The translations under genes and the position numbers were made by a program. DNA of 64,000 nt from Actinostola sp. cb2023 (lineage: Eukaryota > Cnidaria > Anthozoa > Actiniaria > Actinostolidae). Each line of letters begins with the position of its first letter. Within the stretch, counting starts at the first letter, position 1. Under the pieces are notes generated by a model. The model made no database searches and had not been told where the DNA came from. It worked only from the letters and a program-made list of their open reading frames with translations. Location: contig JAUJYZ010000954.1 in assembly GCA_033675265.1 (NCBI GenBank), forward strand, positions 1 to 64,000. Reading direction: 5' to 3'. Below are positions 45,349-58,368 of this stretch, one piece after another.

Positions 45349-46065
45349 TGACCACACAGCATGTCGAAAACTCTTGGGGTTTTCACGGCGGGCGCCTAAC
45401 CGAGGGGAACGGGCGACATGACCACACAGCATGTCGAAAACTCTTGGGGTTTTCACGGCGGGCTAACCGACGGGAACGGGGCGACATGACCACACAGCAT
45501 GTCGAAAACTCTTGGGGTTTTCACGGCGGGCTAATCGAGGGGAACGGGCGACATGACCAAACAGCATGTCGAAAACTCTTGGGGTTTTCACGGCGGGCTA
45601 ACCGACGGGAACGGGGCGACATGACCACACAGCATGTCGAAAACTCTTGGGGTTTTCACGGCGGGCTAACCGACGGGAACGGGGCGACATGATCACACAG
45701 CATGTCGAAAACTCTTGGGGTTTTCACGGCGGGCTAACCGACGGGAACGGGGCGACATGACCACACAGCATGTCGAAAACTCTTGGGGTTTTCACGGCGG
45801 GCTAACCGAGGGGAACGGGGCGACATGACCACACAGCATGTCGAAAACTCTTGGGGTTTTCACGGCGGGCTAACCGAGGGGAACGGGGCGACATGACCAC
45901 ACAGCATGTCGAAAACTCTTTGGGGTTTTCACGGCGGGCTAACCGAGGGGAACGGGGCGACATGACCACACAGCATGTCGAAAACTCTTGGGGTTTTCAC
46001 GGCGGGCTAACCGAGGGGAACGGGGCGACATGATCACACAGCATGTCGAAAACTTGGGGTTTTCA
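45349..46065. repeat. 67-68-bp minisatellite, about 11 copies
   Basis: The unit holds GACATGACCACACAGCATGT, CGAAAACTCTTGGGGTTTTC and ACGGCGGGCTAACCGAGGGG. Single-base length changes shift the frame, so ORFs here are accidental. Confidence 0.95.
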
Positions 46066-46276
46066 TACTCACGAGGGGAACAAAGTGACATGGAACGGGA
46101 ACTTGATCGAAACTTGAGCCACGAGTAGTCTGCTAGCACTGAGTTACCGCTCGTTGGGCCTGTGGAACAGCTAAACTTGAGCCATGAGTGGGGTTTCGGC
46201 TTGCTTGACCTAAAGATAACTGAACCTCATCCATTTCGCTAGCTTGTCCGGCGTGGTGCGACGAGTAAGATAGCAG

Positions 46277-46419
46277 AGAGCGCGAACTGTATATCCTTCG
46301 TCGGTAAGAGAGGAACTGAGACAAAAGCCTGATGATGAGTTAATATATACACCGTAGTGCATGATGGGTACTCATTGTTATGTTAATTATTCGTATTCAT
46401 TGCCGGTACTTAGAATAGG
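46277..46419. repeat. ~140-bp block, second copy
   Basis: Partner of 43651-43783. Confidence 0.88.
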
Positions 46420-46517
46420 AGCCCTTTTACGACAAAGTTTGAAAGAAAAACCGTTTCAAGGAGAAACCAGCGCGCGCTGAATCCGTGCGCGAGCGATTCG
46501 TCATTCTATGTGTCTGT

Positions 46518-46880
46518 TTAACAAATCGCAAGCGGTTTTCCATTGTCTGTACTCTTATTGACAACGGCTGAGAGCCAGTCAGATTGCGAGATTTCGCTGT
46601 TATTGCAAAATGTATTTTTAGGAACCGTAACGCACAAGTTCAAACTGTTTTCAACATGTATTTTAACGTCAACCGTCACAGAATCATATCTTGAAATTAA
46701 ATTTCCAAAATAGAATGGCAATTTTACTTTAATAGTTTGAGGCAAATACAAGGGTTTCAATTTGCTTTTATCCGGTTTCTTCAATTTCGTCTTATTCCCT
46801 TCGAAACGCTTAGCTTCGAATAATTGGAAACTGATACTTTGACAAGCTAGTGTCCTCTGACAAATCATGTACACGAGCAA
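46518..46880 (-). CDS. Hypothetical 120-residue frame
   Basis: Not recognised. The frame is open with mixed composition (LPFYFGNLISRYDSVTVDVK) and lies outside any repeat I could identify. No splice partner, signal peptide or motif. It could be an isolated exon or chance. Confidence 0.2.
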   Translation of the reverse strand: MLVYMICQRTLACQSISFQLFEAKRFEGNKTKLKKPDKSKLKPLYLPQTIKVKLPFYFGNLISRYDSVTVDVKIHVENSLNLCVTVPKNTFCNNSEISQSDWLSAVVNKSTDNGKPLAIC

Positions 46881-48354
46881 ATTTCATTCGATCAGTTTTC
46901 CTTGTCATAAAAAAGCTAGTAGCACGCCAGCGCTAGCTGTACAGCAATTACGGTTGTCACATGAAATTTGGTGGAATAAAGCTAAAATATATATAATACT
47001 TCTCGATCGTTTGCATTTTGCAAAACTTTCGAGTTGTTAACATATACTTCTAGATTTAGTCAATAAAGCTTCAACCGATTTGAAATTTTGACCGATTTTT
47101 CGTGCTGGTCAGTCTTGCTTCCAGCGAATCGTCTAGAATTATTTATGAGGGATTTTAGTAGTCAAGTAGTCTTAATAAAGCAGATGCTGAGAAGGCTACA
47201 ATGTATATACATATACAGACGTGCATTTCTTTTGGAAACAACCCAGATACTTAGTATTTGTCACCGACACAAACAAAGAAACTGAAAGTAAGTAGGTCCG
47301 TTAAACGTATTTCAGATTCGGCACTTATTTAACTAAAACACAAAATAATAATTTATTCTAAATTTCGAAACGTTCAAACGAAAACTCACTCGCATTTATG
47401 TCCACAGGAAGAACTTTAGTTTTTCATATTCATCGTTACTGCCAAGCTTTAGAAACGAACAACAGTTCCGACAACACGTTTATGAACATTTGTGGTCTGT
47501 TTATTTAATATCAATTTGACTTCGTTTTTACTGAGTTCTGTTCTGGTTTCTTTGCCTGTGTTTTGTGTCGACTCGATATGACACCAGTTCAATAACATTG
47601 AAAAGCATGAGCAAGAAAAATAGAAAAATAATAATACTAAAACTTTCAACATTTGTGATAAAGGATTAGAAAACAAAGTTTAGACTTGTTTGTTTATACT
47701 AAATAATATATAGTGAGTAGCGAAAAAGTCGGCGTTTTGAACATAAACAATGCGACAACCCAATAAATATTGGTATACAATCGAAGGTAGTATATGTTGG
47801 TTTGTTTCTACTAAAACAATTCGAATACTCGTTCTCGTTTTCTGCGAGTCAAATAGCGGTCAACTCGGCGCGTTGACTCAGAAAACTCGAACTCGTAGTC
47901 TAATTAGGGAAATTAAGCATCGAGGATGGGGACGTGAGGACGACGAAGTTCGAATAACGTGTTTTGTTGTTTATTGTTTTCATATTTGTTGCTCACTCAG
48001 TTTTCCTTTTTTCACTAAATTTGCGCCCTCTGATGAAGAACATCGTCTTTTTGTGGTCCGGTCCTGAAGTAAGACCAAATCGAGCTCATTTCATACATTC
48101 CATTAACAAGAAGTTATTGAATTTTGTAATTAGCGCTATTGTTTCTCTGCCGTCGTCCTCACGTCGCCGTCCTCGATGCTTAAGGTCCCTGTTAAAACGA
48201 CAAGATTTTCTTTACAGACGAGCAAATAAAACTTGTCAAGGCAAAACTTGTCATAGAAAACTTGCTTGCCTGTAACCGACTGTAATGGCATGAATAACAC
48301 GATTGAAAGTAAACAATGTAGCGGATTTAAAGGGCAACTAAAGTTGCACGACTT
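46881..48354. other. No gene seen; third copy of dispersed block at 47710-47850
   Basis: The only recognised piece is a diverged copy of the block at 49-195 (TAGTGAGTAGCGAAAAAG, CAATAAATATTGGTATA). That block belongs to an intron of the lectin gene, so a lost third gene copy is possible, but no exon is found nearby. Confidence 0.45.
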
Positions 48355-48806
48355 TCGAATCAAAATATATCAAATATTCAACTCGAAAATGCAAATTTTA
48401 GAACGAATTACGAATCTATGTTCGCGAATTTGCCTTTGAAACTTATTACCTGGTGGCCATGTTGTGACGTCAGAACGTCAACCTTCCACAACTCACCCTC
48501 TTGGTTCACTCAATTTTGGTTGAACAATTAGTGTATTCTGGGACACAGCAATGCATCATTTTAGAAAGATATCGCAGAGACGTTAGGTGTAATTTGCTAA
48601 GAGTATCATTGAGTAAAAATGATGCAGTTATCCAATAAAAGTTATCTGTTGGATAGAACTTATCCGGCGGATTGCGCTATTCACGTTTCGTGCAACCGGA
48701 ACCAGGTAGTAAGTTTCAAAGGGAAATTCGCGAACAGTGATTCGTAATTCGTTCTAAAATTTTCATTTTCGAGTTTAATATTTGACATACTTTCATTTGA
48801 AAATCG
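48355..48806. mobile_element. MITE-like inverted repeat, arms ~100 bp
   Basis: 48371-48475 (ACTCGAAAATGCAAATTTTA, GAACGAATTACGAATC) pairs with 48698-48806. The arms are about 90% alike, with a spacer of about 220 bp. No ORF. Confidence 0.8.
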
Positions 48807-49297
48807 TCAAAATTTTACGGATGCTTCGGTATATATATATTTTTGTTAGCTACTCTGTTTATATGAGGCTAAATAAACACGCCTGAAGAAAACAAACTCA
48901 GCTGCGCGCGCTCGATGGCGTGATGATGGCGTCAACAGCTCCCGCACTTCAACTAACATTTTATTCAAAAACACAACAAAATCCTAAACGTTCTTGCCAT
49001 TTTTGTGAGCATTATTGTTCTTTTTTCATCAAATATAGTTTTGGTATATCGCAATGTTTTCAACACCAAAGTTGAACACACGTTTGATTGTAAGATTGTT
49101 TCAGCTATTCAGCATCGAGAAATACCTGCACTGACGCTTTGCCGTGTTTTACTTGATCACCACAAACTCAAGCTCGATTCATATAAAACGAACCCTGATT
49201 GGCTGTTCAAACCATTTTTGATGTAGGGATAATTTAGCATTGGGTTTGGCTAATAAAGTTGCTTTACTTAACCTTTAATTATTATTTTTTCAAAACA

Positions 49298-49336
<39 letters not shown>

Positions 49337-49857
49337 TCACTCGGGGAAGTTTGGGAGAAGTCGACTTTTTATAAAAGGCAATACTTTTATAACATAGCCA
49401 TAATCAAATGTTAGATATATTTTTTTAAGAAAACTAATTTTCTTAGCCGATCGCGCGATAAGTTACATACCGACGTAAATAAAAAGCTCAATAAGTTAAT
49501 TATACAACGGCAAATTAACACCACATGTTCGATCATTTTCATACTAGTTCGAACTATGACGAAACCGAAATATGTAAGAGAGAGATCGCTTTTTCATTTG
49601 CTAGTTTGGAGATGGTTGAGAATTCGACGTTTGCACGTTCCCCAAGCTTCAATCAGTACGTTACAGTTGTGTAGTGTGCACTCGGTCGAAGAACGAGTGT
49701 TGTAGTCTTGTAGAGTGTCAATCTCAGTTCATTTCAATGGCCACATTGAGCTGTAGCGAATCAGAATATGGTGATTTTGAGCCAGTGTTTTGTACAGATT
49801 GATTTTGTAGCGGTCGACAACGGAGTGACATTGCAAACACCAAAACTTCAGAATTTC
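48807..49857. other. No gene seen; half-hairpin at 49293-49366
   Basis: 49293-49366 matches one arm of the hairpin element at 58189-58391 (GTTTACATAGCCTGATATAA). A 73-codon frame at 49005-49226 is unrecognised. Confidence 0.5.
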
Positions 49858-51825
49858 CACAGGCAGCCCAACCATTGCTTTTGAGGCTACTATTTTGCGT
49901 CTTTTTTTGATGGGTTTCCTGTGGTAGAGCGCGCGCGCGCTCAATATATAATACGTAGATATGTTGGGTTCCCTGTGCTGAGTAATATCCTATATTGGGC
50001 TTCCTGTGCACATCCCGCGCGTCCCGCACTACATGTGTATATTTACACAAGGTATGAAACTAGGTCACGTGACAAATACGTTTTTGCTCCTAATTTTGTC
50101 ATTGTGATGTGAACATTCAATTTTTCTTCGAATAATTAAACCTTACCGTATTCTCGAAACACCTTATAAGTGTCAGTCGTCTAACTTCAACGTACGCTGA
50201 GAAACTAATTTTTGAAATTTTGAGCGTCATGGACCGATGTGCGGCGCAAGTAGATGGTGCACTATTCCGTGAAGTAGTCGGATTTTACCTTCGAGAAGGC
50301 ATCGACAAGCGCTCGGCAAATCTGAACTATGCTCTTTTTGGCAAGTTTTAATATTTATATGTTCACTAAACATAAATCAAAACATCTAAATATACTTTAT
50401 TTGCTCAGTTCTGTTTTGACTTCTGTAAAGTATTTGTATTGTATTTTGATTTTTATCGATTAAAATCTTCAAAATTGACGCATTGTGTTTTATTATTAAA
50501 TGCTGAATAGTCTCAATATTTAGTACTGCACAACACATTTTTGCTATCAGTACTTGTACACAAAATGACAAACAAACGTATTTATTTCAACAATAAGTTT
50601 ACTAGCTTTTACACACTGTTTTCGCCGTTCTTTCTGTACAATGTATTCACTATATTGATCAGTAGGATAACAACAATTAAATAAATATTATACACAATCG
50701 ACAAGTTGTGAATGAATAACAAACATCGCAGTTGGAAGCGAAAATTACTCTGTGTTTCTCTCAGATGATAGTAAACTTATTTGCTAAATGTGTTGTGCTA
50801 TTTCAATGACAATAACGAACAATTGTTAATATTTTAGTTCACGGCAGCTTCACGAGTCCATCGCCATTCATGTCTCCTTCGATGTCAGTGAATTTGAGTT
50901 CGTCTATATTTTTGCTTCAGATGGTTTATGCTGTGTTGGCCGTTCCCTTGTGTCAGAAGAACTATAAGTAAAGTACAAAATTACGTCAAACACTTTCTAG
51001 ATGAGAGAGTCAGTAATGTTTAAACAGAAAGTAAAGTCAGTCAGTTGAAAGAGGTTCCTTGTTGAAGTGTATTTCGATCACTGACAAAACTACACAAGTC
51101 AAATCATTTCTGCATAATTTATGAAAAAAAATGATTTGTTGAGGAGTATAAGCAGCTCTTCTGCCCTAGTATAGGCAAGTCCTTTTATTAGAGAACATTT
51201 AGAGCAAATACTACGTAATAACCTTGACAAAAATACTTTTAGTTCAGCTTCAGTTTCAACAAAACTTTCAGGCTCACGTGTCGAGCACACACATCCAAAC
51301 TTTCTCCACCATTCAAAATGAAAAAGGACTACTTTAAAACCGTCAAATCTCTTCTAAATTGACTTAAAGTTGACATGAATTGTGATCGTCTAAACTTACC
51401 ATGAATAGGGAATAGAATCCTAACGTTTACACCGAAAAAATCAGTCTTTCTTGATATGAACTTCTCTTCCATGCCCCGCCATTAGCGACAAAATGACGAC
51501 TTAACCCTGGGTACCCCCCACGGGCCTGTAGCGTTCGACGACTTCGGCTATTCGGCTCACGGAAAAGTGCACCACATACATGCGGCGCACATCAGGCCAT
51601 CACGTGACTGGAGTTTCATACCTTGTGTAAATATACACATTTGCTGCGGGCGCGTCCCGCAGGAGGTACACAGGGATCCCAACATTATATGTTACTCAAC
51701 ACAGGGAACCCAACATATAAATGCGCGCGCGCGTGCTCTACCACAGGAAACCCATCAAAAAAGACGCAAATATCATTTTATTTCATTATTTAGTAGCCTC
51801 AAAAGGAATGGTTGGGCTGCCTGTG
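49858..51825. mobile_element. 1.97-kb TIR element, 7-bp target duplication
   Basis: The ends start CACAGGCAGCCCAACC. The inverted arms extend about 135 bp inward. Flanks are GAATTTC at 49851-49857 and 51826-51832. Inside the ends a GGGTTTCCTGTG-type word repeats several times (49913, 49966, 50003 and inverse at the right), as expected for subterminal transposase-binding sites. A solo end of the same family is at 52951-52981. No transposase ORF, so it is non-autonomous. Family open (hAT- or P-like by duplication length). Confidence 0.85.
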
Positions 51826-52133
51826 GAATTTCCACATCTTTTTCTCCGATATTTGAAGTGACAAATAACTTCTTCTCAGAATGATCAAGCATAATTCCTT
51901 TAAATGCATTGAGATTCATTCCGCTCTTTGATGCGTCTTTCCATTCATAAAACTATTTGAACAACAAACTGAGTTGGTAGGTGATTTTCCATGACATCAT
52001 TAGCGTGCACCCATGGGCAGTTGGTGCACGCTCGATTAGCCAATCAGAGCGCGCGTTATATCATAGCTATAATACTAATACGCGTTATAATACTAATACG
52101 CATTTCATTTTCTTCAACAGAGTTGTTGTCAAA

Positions 52134-55100
52134 ATGGCGCCATTCGCAACGTTATTCATCTTAACTTGCATGGCTTGTTTCGTAACCGAAAGCCACCAGG
52201 CTTGTTCTGGATTCCATTACTCTCGCCACACAAACTGGAGGCTCCAGTGTGGGATATTCAAGACTTTGGCTGCCAATTCTTTGGATTGTCAAAAACAGTG
52301 TACAACCACCTTAAACTGCTTCTCTATCAACACCTATCAAAGTGATAATGGTACAGAGATATGTGAATTGATTAAGGGATCAACGGATTCTTTCGATGAT
52401 ATAAGCTGTTTGGTGATGAAATCTGGACGTGAGCACAACGAGTTGAAGGTACGTAATCAGCGACTTGAACTAAGAGGTCACGTGACCCTAACTCCCATAA
52501 ATCGAACAGCAGTGTCAAAATGAACTCCAGAAATGAAAAGAGCAGCTCGAAATTAGTGTAAAAGGGCGAAGTTTCAGCTCATAATGTCTGTCAGAGGAGA
52601 AATGACTAAAAAGTAAAATCGATCGTTTTCTAAGATTTTGTTTGGAAAATGAATTGGATGGCATCGCGTCCGTGTTGTATCGGAGATACAGATACTCGCC
52701 TTCGGAGACCAAAAGGAGACCCCTAAAATGCCGTTGTACACCTATCAGAAACATACAGATTTCATGTCTCATCGGTCTAGAGGTGTTTTGTTTTATTTCT
52801 TCGCGAATTATATACAATCTAGAATTACTACGAGTTCAAAGCTAGTTACCATAGTAACACGTAAAAGTTCTACTTGGAAAGTTATACAGTTTGATAACTA
52901 TCGAAGTATATTCAGATTTCAGTATTCTGTTATTATCCAAATATCCGAACACAGGCAGCCCAACCGTTGTTTCTGAGGCTACTACATTCTCGTTCCCAGA
53001 GCTCCTCGGTTTCAGTCCTCTCCCGAGAAGGCTCTGGCCGAAGCCATTTGAGGCTCGATGCTGATTGGACGAAATATAACGCATGCGCATTTGAAAACAT
53101 ATTTCAAGAACAATATAGAAGAATGAGCCCAAAGGTAGCCAAAACGTAGAATCAGTGGACCGTGACGTCGTGGAATATTCGTTTGACCGTTGGATTTTCG
53201 AATGGTCTCAGGAATGAGCTCTTAAGAAGAATTCAAAGGATATGAGATTCTCAAAAAAATGCGAGGACCAGGCTTAAGATTTTGTTTGGAAAAAGAATGG
53301 GATGTAATCGCGTCCGTGTTGCCTTCGGAGACCAAAAGGAGACCATTATGGTAGTGGCATAAGCTTTATTTAACCCCTAGTATATGCCATTGTACACGTA
53401 TCAGAAACATACAGATTTCCTGTCTGATCGATCTAGACTACCAACACAATATGATTTTTTTTTTATTTCTTCGCGAGAAACCCTAAATGATACCTTCATG
53501 CATGTCTACAAATATTGGCATTCGGTCGTGAACGGCCAAAATGATACCAAAACCCGTATTACACCCCTAAAAGAGACGGCGATCATCTCCGCCCCTTTCA
53601 TATGGGAGTGCCCCGGCTCGTCGTAAAGAAGCTCTCCGTTATGATGCTATTATGTTAGTTATTTTGGCTGTTTGAGTGTCCATTGGGGATTTCCTTTGCT
53701 GTCGAAATTCGAATACATCCAGGATACTTAAAGATTTAACCGCTAGACGGGAATTTGTTTAAACTATTTAAAACAGTAATCGGCATAGCTGTTCCAGATA
53801 CCCTATCATGTCCCATTTTCTTCCTTTGTCTATCAACATTTATATTATATTTATTAGTTTTCCTTTTACATATACAATCGATTGCAGAAAGGTTGTAGTA
53901 TACATTTATACAAATATCTAATGAAATACAAGATATCTAATTAATGAGGTGCAAAGTATCAAAACATCACTTATTTTCTTCTAATATATCAGAAACATCA
54001 ACTTAGATTAGTATCGCATCCAGCCACGCTAAAAGATACCTTCAGCAATAATTTGTCTTTAAAAAGTCGTATTTTATCATGTTTAACATTTCGCCTATAT
54101 CATATTGTTCAGTTATTCTACTATGCCTAACTAAACTTAGTAGCCTTTTTGCTAAACTTATCTTTCTCTGCTATTTACATACAAATTATTCCCTATTAGA
54201 GCATTAGCTTTTGTTCATCGTCTGCTGCAGATCAGTGTAACGAAAACCAAACAAGAAAAGGTAAGTAGTATAGTGTGCGTGGAAGTGTCCTGTTTTTTTT
54301 TAGGAAGGATTGAGAGGGGATGGACATTGAATAATCATCGTAAGTAGAATAGTGGAATCATTCTAGTCTTTGTGATATAAAATGGGTGGAATTCGAAAGA
54401 GGATGGAATAATGAGTGATCGCTGCGAAAACGGAGCACCTATTGTGGAACGGAATCTGGTAGTTTCAGAAGTGTTTTGTTCTAATTTTTCTTAAAGCGCA
54501 AAAGATGCGATTATTTGGCGTAATGTGCGTATGTTTATTTCTAATACTGCTCCTTACAATGTTTGTACACAGCATTACAGGATGGATGGTACCAGTTGGG
54601 TTCGTCTGCATTCAAACATTTCAAGACCAAGAAAACCTGGAAAGATGCTAACGACACTTGTTCTGCCAATAAAGCATCTCTGGCCACCATCAACAGTGAA
54701 CTGGAAAATCGTTTTGTTGCTGAAGTTTTTTTGAAGACGTTTCAAGGTTTGTGTACATACGACTGCTTCAATGCCTAAGCGACAGAGCCAAAAGTATGGA
54801 ATATCAGTAACTCCGCAGTACCTTATTGGTATAATGATGATGACTAGTGGTGACGTCTCCGCATTGACTATGATTGTACATTTAGTAGAAACCAACTAGC
54901 ATAGTATCACGAATCCTGCAATTAGATTGGCTAACGTACTCACTATCTATTGCGTGATAGATAGTGAGTAGCGAAAAAAGCCCGCGCTTTGAACAAAAAG
55001 AAAGCGAAAAATCAATAAATATTGGTATAAAATCGAAGGTAGTATGCTAGTTGGTTTGCTACTAAAACAATTAGACTACTCGTTCTCGTTTTCTATGAGT

Positions 55101-58100
55101 TAAATCTCAAACTGATTAAAAAGAGTTTGTCCTCCGAATTCAAAACACTTCAAAGTCGGCTGGAAAACTTTGGGTGATCCTCGTTCCTGGGTGTTTTCAA
55201 ATATATACGCAGGAAGAGCTTTTTCTCGTGTTTGAAATATTACAACATCGATTTACATATATTGTTTCATATATGTTTGTTGTAAATTCGCAGTTCCTAA
55301 CATAAAGGCAGAAATGAATGCTTTGAATCACTGGAAACTCGATGGATCTGACAAAGACGTTGCGTGAGTAAATACATGTTTAACATTAAGAAAAAATAAA
55401 GGAAAGAAGGAAAACAGAAGAAAGGAAAATAGAAGAAAAGAAGGAAGGAAATAAGAACTCTTATTTATCCTCAGGGGTATTAAGGCATGGTTCTAGGATG
55501 TATGCTGCAAATTAAGAGGGTGGTCTATTTTCTTTTCTTTGCGAGATTCTTTCATGAAACTTTAAGTGATACAACAATGTTACAATCTCAACAAATAAAC
55601 ATATCAGTTTCCATGGAAACATAGAATGTGACCTTTGAACTCTAATTATATTTTATAAAATAAAAGTCTCGTGCATACAGGTAAAGAAATTTTGCATGAC
55701 AAGGATTTAATTGAAAATTAAATAGACTTACTACCTAGTTTATTGGTCTAATTGGATAAGTTGGAAAAAGTAATGGGAAGAGTGATAAACGTGAAAATGA
55801 AATTGATACTCTCGATTTATGACTCAGCAATTATATATTTACAAAATATCCAATTAGCCTGATGAACAGCATAGTAAACTGTATTATTTTCACTATCTTC
55901 TACTCTGATATACTAACGTTGTGCGCTTCTACCAAAGCCTTGAATATTATTTTCTTAAACCCGGGTTAAAAGGTCAAATGTATTGTTGCCATGGTAACTA
56001 ACTTCACAAATATGTACAATCTGCTCATCTATACATTTAATCCTGAACCCAAGCTTCCGCAATAAAACGAAAGCAAATTACAACCCCCTTATAGTTTTAT
56101 GGGCGTGATCGCCTTAGAACCATGCCTTAATATAACTGAGTCGCTGTCTGAAGAAACGCGCGCAGAAAAATTAATCTGCGCATTGACCACTTTCTATAAT
56201 TTTTCTTAAAGGAGAACTGAAGCCTAAATGTATCTATAGATAAAAACAAAGAGAATGTTGTGTACATTCATTTTCTGAAATAATTTCCAATTGTTTTTAT
56301 TTTTATGGAAAAGAAACTTGAGTTTTAATTGTAAAAAGACATGGATTACCGCTGAATTGAGCGCGGCTCACTTCAGTAATTATTCCCCATGTCTGACGTC
56401 ACCTATCCCAAGGGAAAGTGCAGTCACAATGTAGAGTAATTATAAGTACATTGTATTTTCTGGTACCCGAGAGAATGTTGTGAGCGGATTTTACTATTCC
56501 CCATGAACGACGTCACAAACAAAAAGATCTGAGCCGACGGTAAAACGGCAAAATGGCGGATGATATATCATATTGAACGTTAATTATGTTGATATCTAAG
56601 AAAGATTTGCAAACAATAATATTCAAGTAATGCTAATATAAGACATATCTAACTTTTTTGAGAAAATAAATTTTGCCTTCAGTTCCCCTTTAAAGGGGGA
56701 ATTGACCCAAAACGTGAATTTTTTGAAAGCAAATGGAATAAACAGCTGAAAGTGTGCTAACTATCACTTCGTCGTTGATTTTTCTCAAAACTTTCGGGAA
56801 ATCGTTCAAATTTAGAGTTAAAGACAGAAAACCGAACATTCTCCGAACGCATCCCGAAAGAAGGACTCCCTGTGGTGACGACACAACAGGGAGTCCTTCT
56901 TTGAACAAAAAATGGCGGACAACCAAACGAGCGGATGTCAGAACTTTTACTAATTAAATAGATGTTTAATTGAAGAGGAATTAGATGAAGGGAGAAGATT
57001 AGTGTAGTAAAGTGTAGAGCTATACTAATATGAGCCAAGTAGTCACCAAGATGACGAAGAGCCAGAAGAAGAGCCACAGATTGAAAATAATTTTCGAATT
57101 CGAGTGCAGTCTGCAGATCGTCTAGGATTTTAAATTATAAAATAATTTAGATATAACGCGCGCTCTGATTGGTTAATTACTATGTTGACTATGTAAACAT
57201 GGTTCATGACCTTGAACAACCTTGAATGAAGCGATGCAGTGGATTTGATTGTAAAAATAACTGACCACATGTATTTTTTTCTGTTGTCAAACATGTTTTA
57301 TTTACTAAACAAAAGCCATAGAATTACAGTTTTTCTTGTTTAGTTAAGTTCAAGTTCTATCTAGATGTGATATTGATGATTTTAAACCGAAAATTAATTT
57401 TGCAAGAATCGAGCTTCAAGTTCATTCAAACTCGGCCGGCAAGAAACTCGACGAATCGTCCAATTATTTCTGTCCACAATAACGAAGAAAACTAAATATA
57501 ATGGCTCAGTTTTCTCAATCACATACTAACCATTTTGTAAGTTATACTTAGCTACACATAAGTCTTATATTTTCTCAAGTGTACGACTGAAAATATCAAG
57601 AAAAGATAGCCGTATTTATACTCACAAAAGAGTAAAAACAGAGCGATTCTTGTAGCTACACGGCGGGTTCGCCAGAACATTCATATATCTAGTAAAATAT
57701 GTCAAAGAGAAAAAACATCTTCAAATGTCTCAGAAACGTCCATCGTTTATACATTCTTGTCGAGAAAAGCGTCGAAAAGATTCAAAAATACGACAAAAAC
57801 TGTAGATATTTGGCTACCTGACTTCGTGCTCCATTCATCAAGATGTCAAATATTTCAGAAAGTTTGACGACTCTTCGTCATTGATCGTGATTCGGCTCAG
57901 CTTTTCTCACTTTTCTTCGTGTTTCGTGTTCACAGGATACAAAAACAAAGTGTAACAAGCATTCTTCTGTAATTTTCTGACAGAAAATAGCATTCTTCAA
58001 ATCGTTTTTCGTGTCAAAACAGTAAACTGCACAGATAAAAGTTGTCGAGTCGCTTTGCCATTTTGATTTCTTTCGTGAGATTTGATTGGATGATGGGCGA

Positions 58101-58337
58101 TTTCTGACGCTTTTCAGGAGAATTAAAATTTTGATCACTAAAATCTCGCGTAAATAAAGGAGTTTTACGAAAGAAATCCTTGTAGTTATTTTATAAAACA
58201 AATAGAAAACGTTTTCCCGTGTTTACATAGCCTGATATAAACACTCGGGAAAGTTTGGGAGAAGTCTCGAGCTCTGCGTAAAACCTCGCCTAACGGCTTG
58301 GTTTTACACAATAGCTCTCGACTTCTCCCAAACTTCC

Positions 58338-58368
<31 letters not shown>

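Noticed and set aside
45336..46033. ORFs in the minisatellite
   Set aside because: 67/68-bp units shift the frame repeatedly, and the frames are chance runs.
51981..52133. Upstream in-frame extension of lectin exon 1
   Set aside because: ATG 52134 starts a clear signal peptide; the upstream codons are ordinary 5' sequence without a signal.
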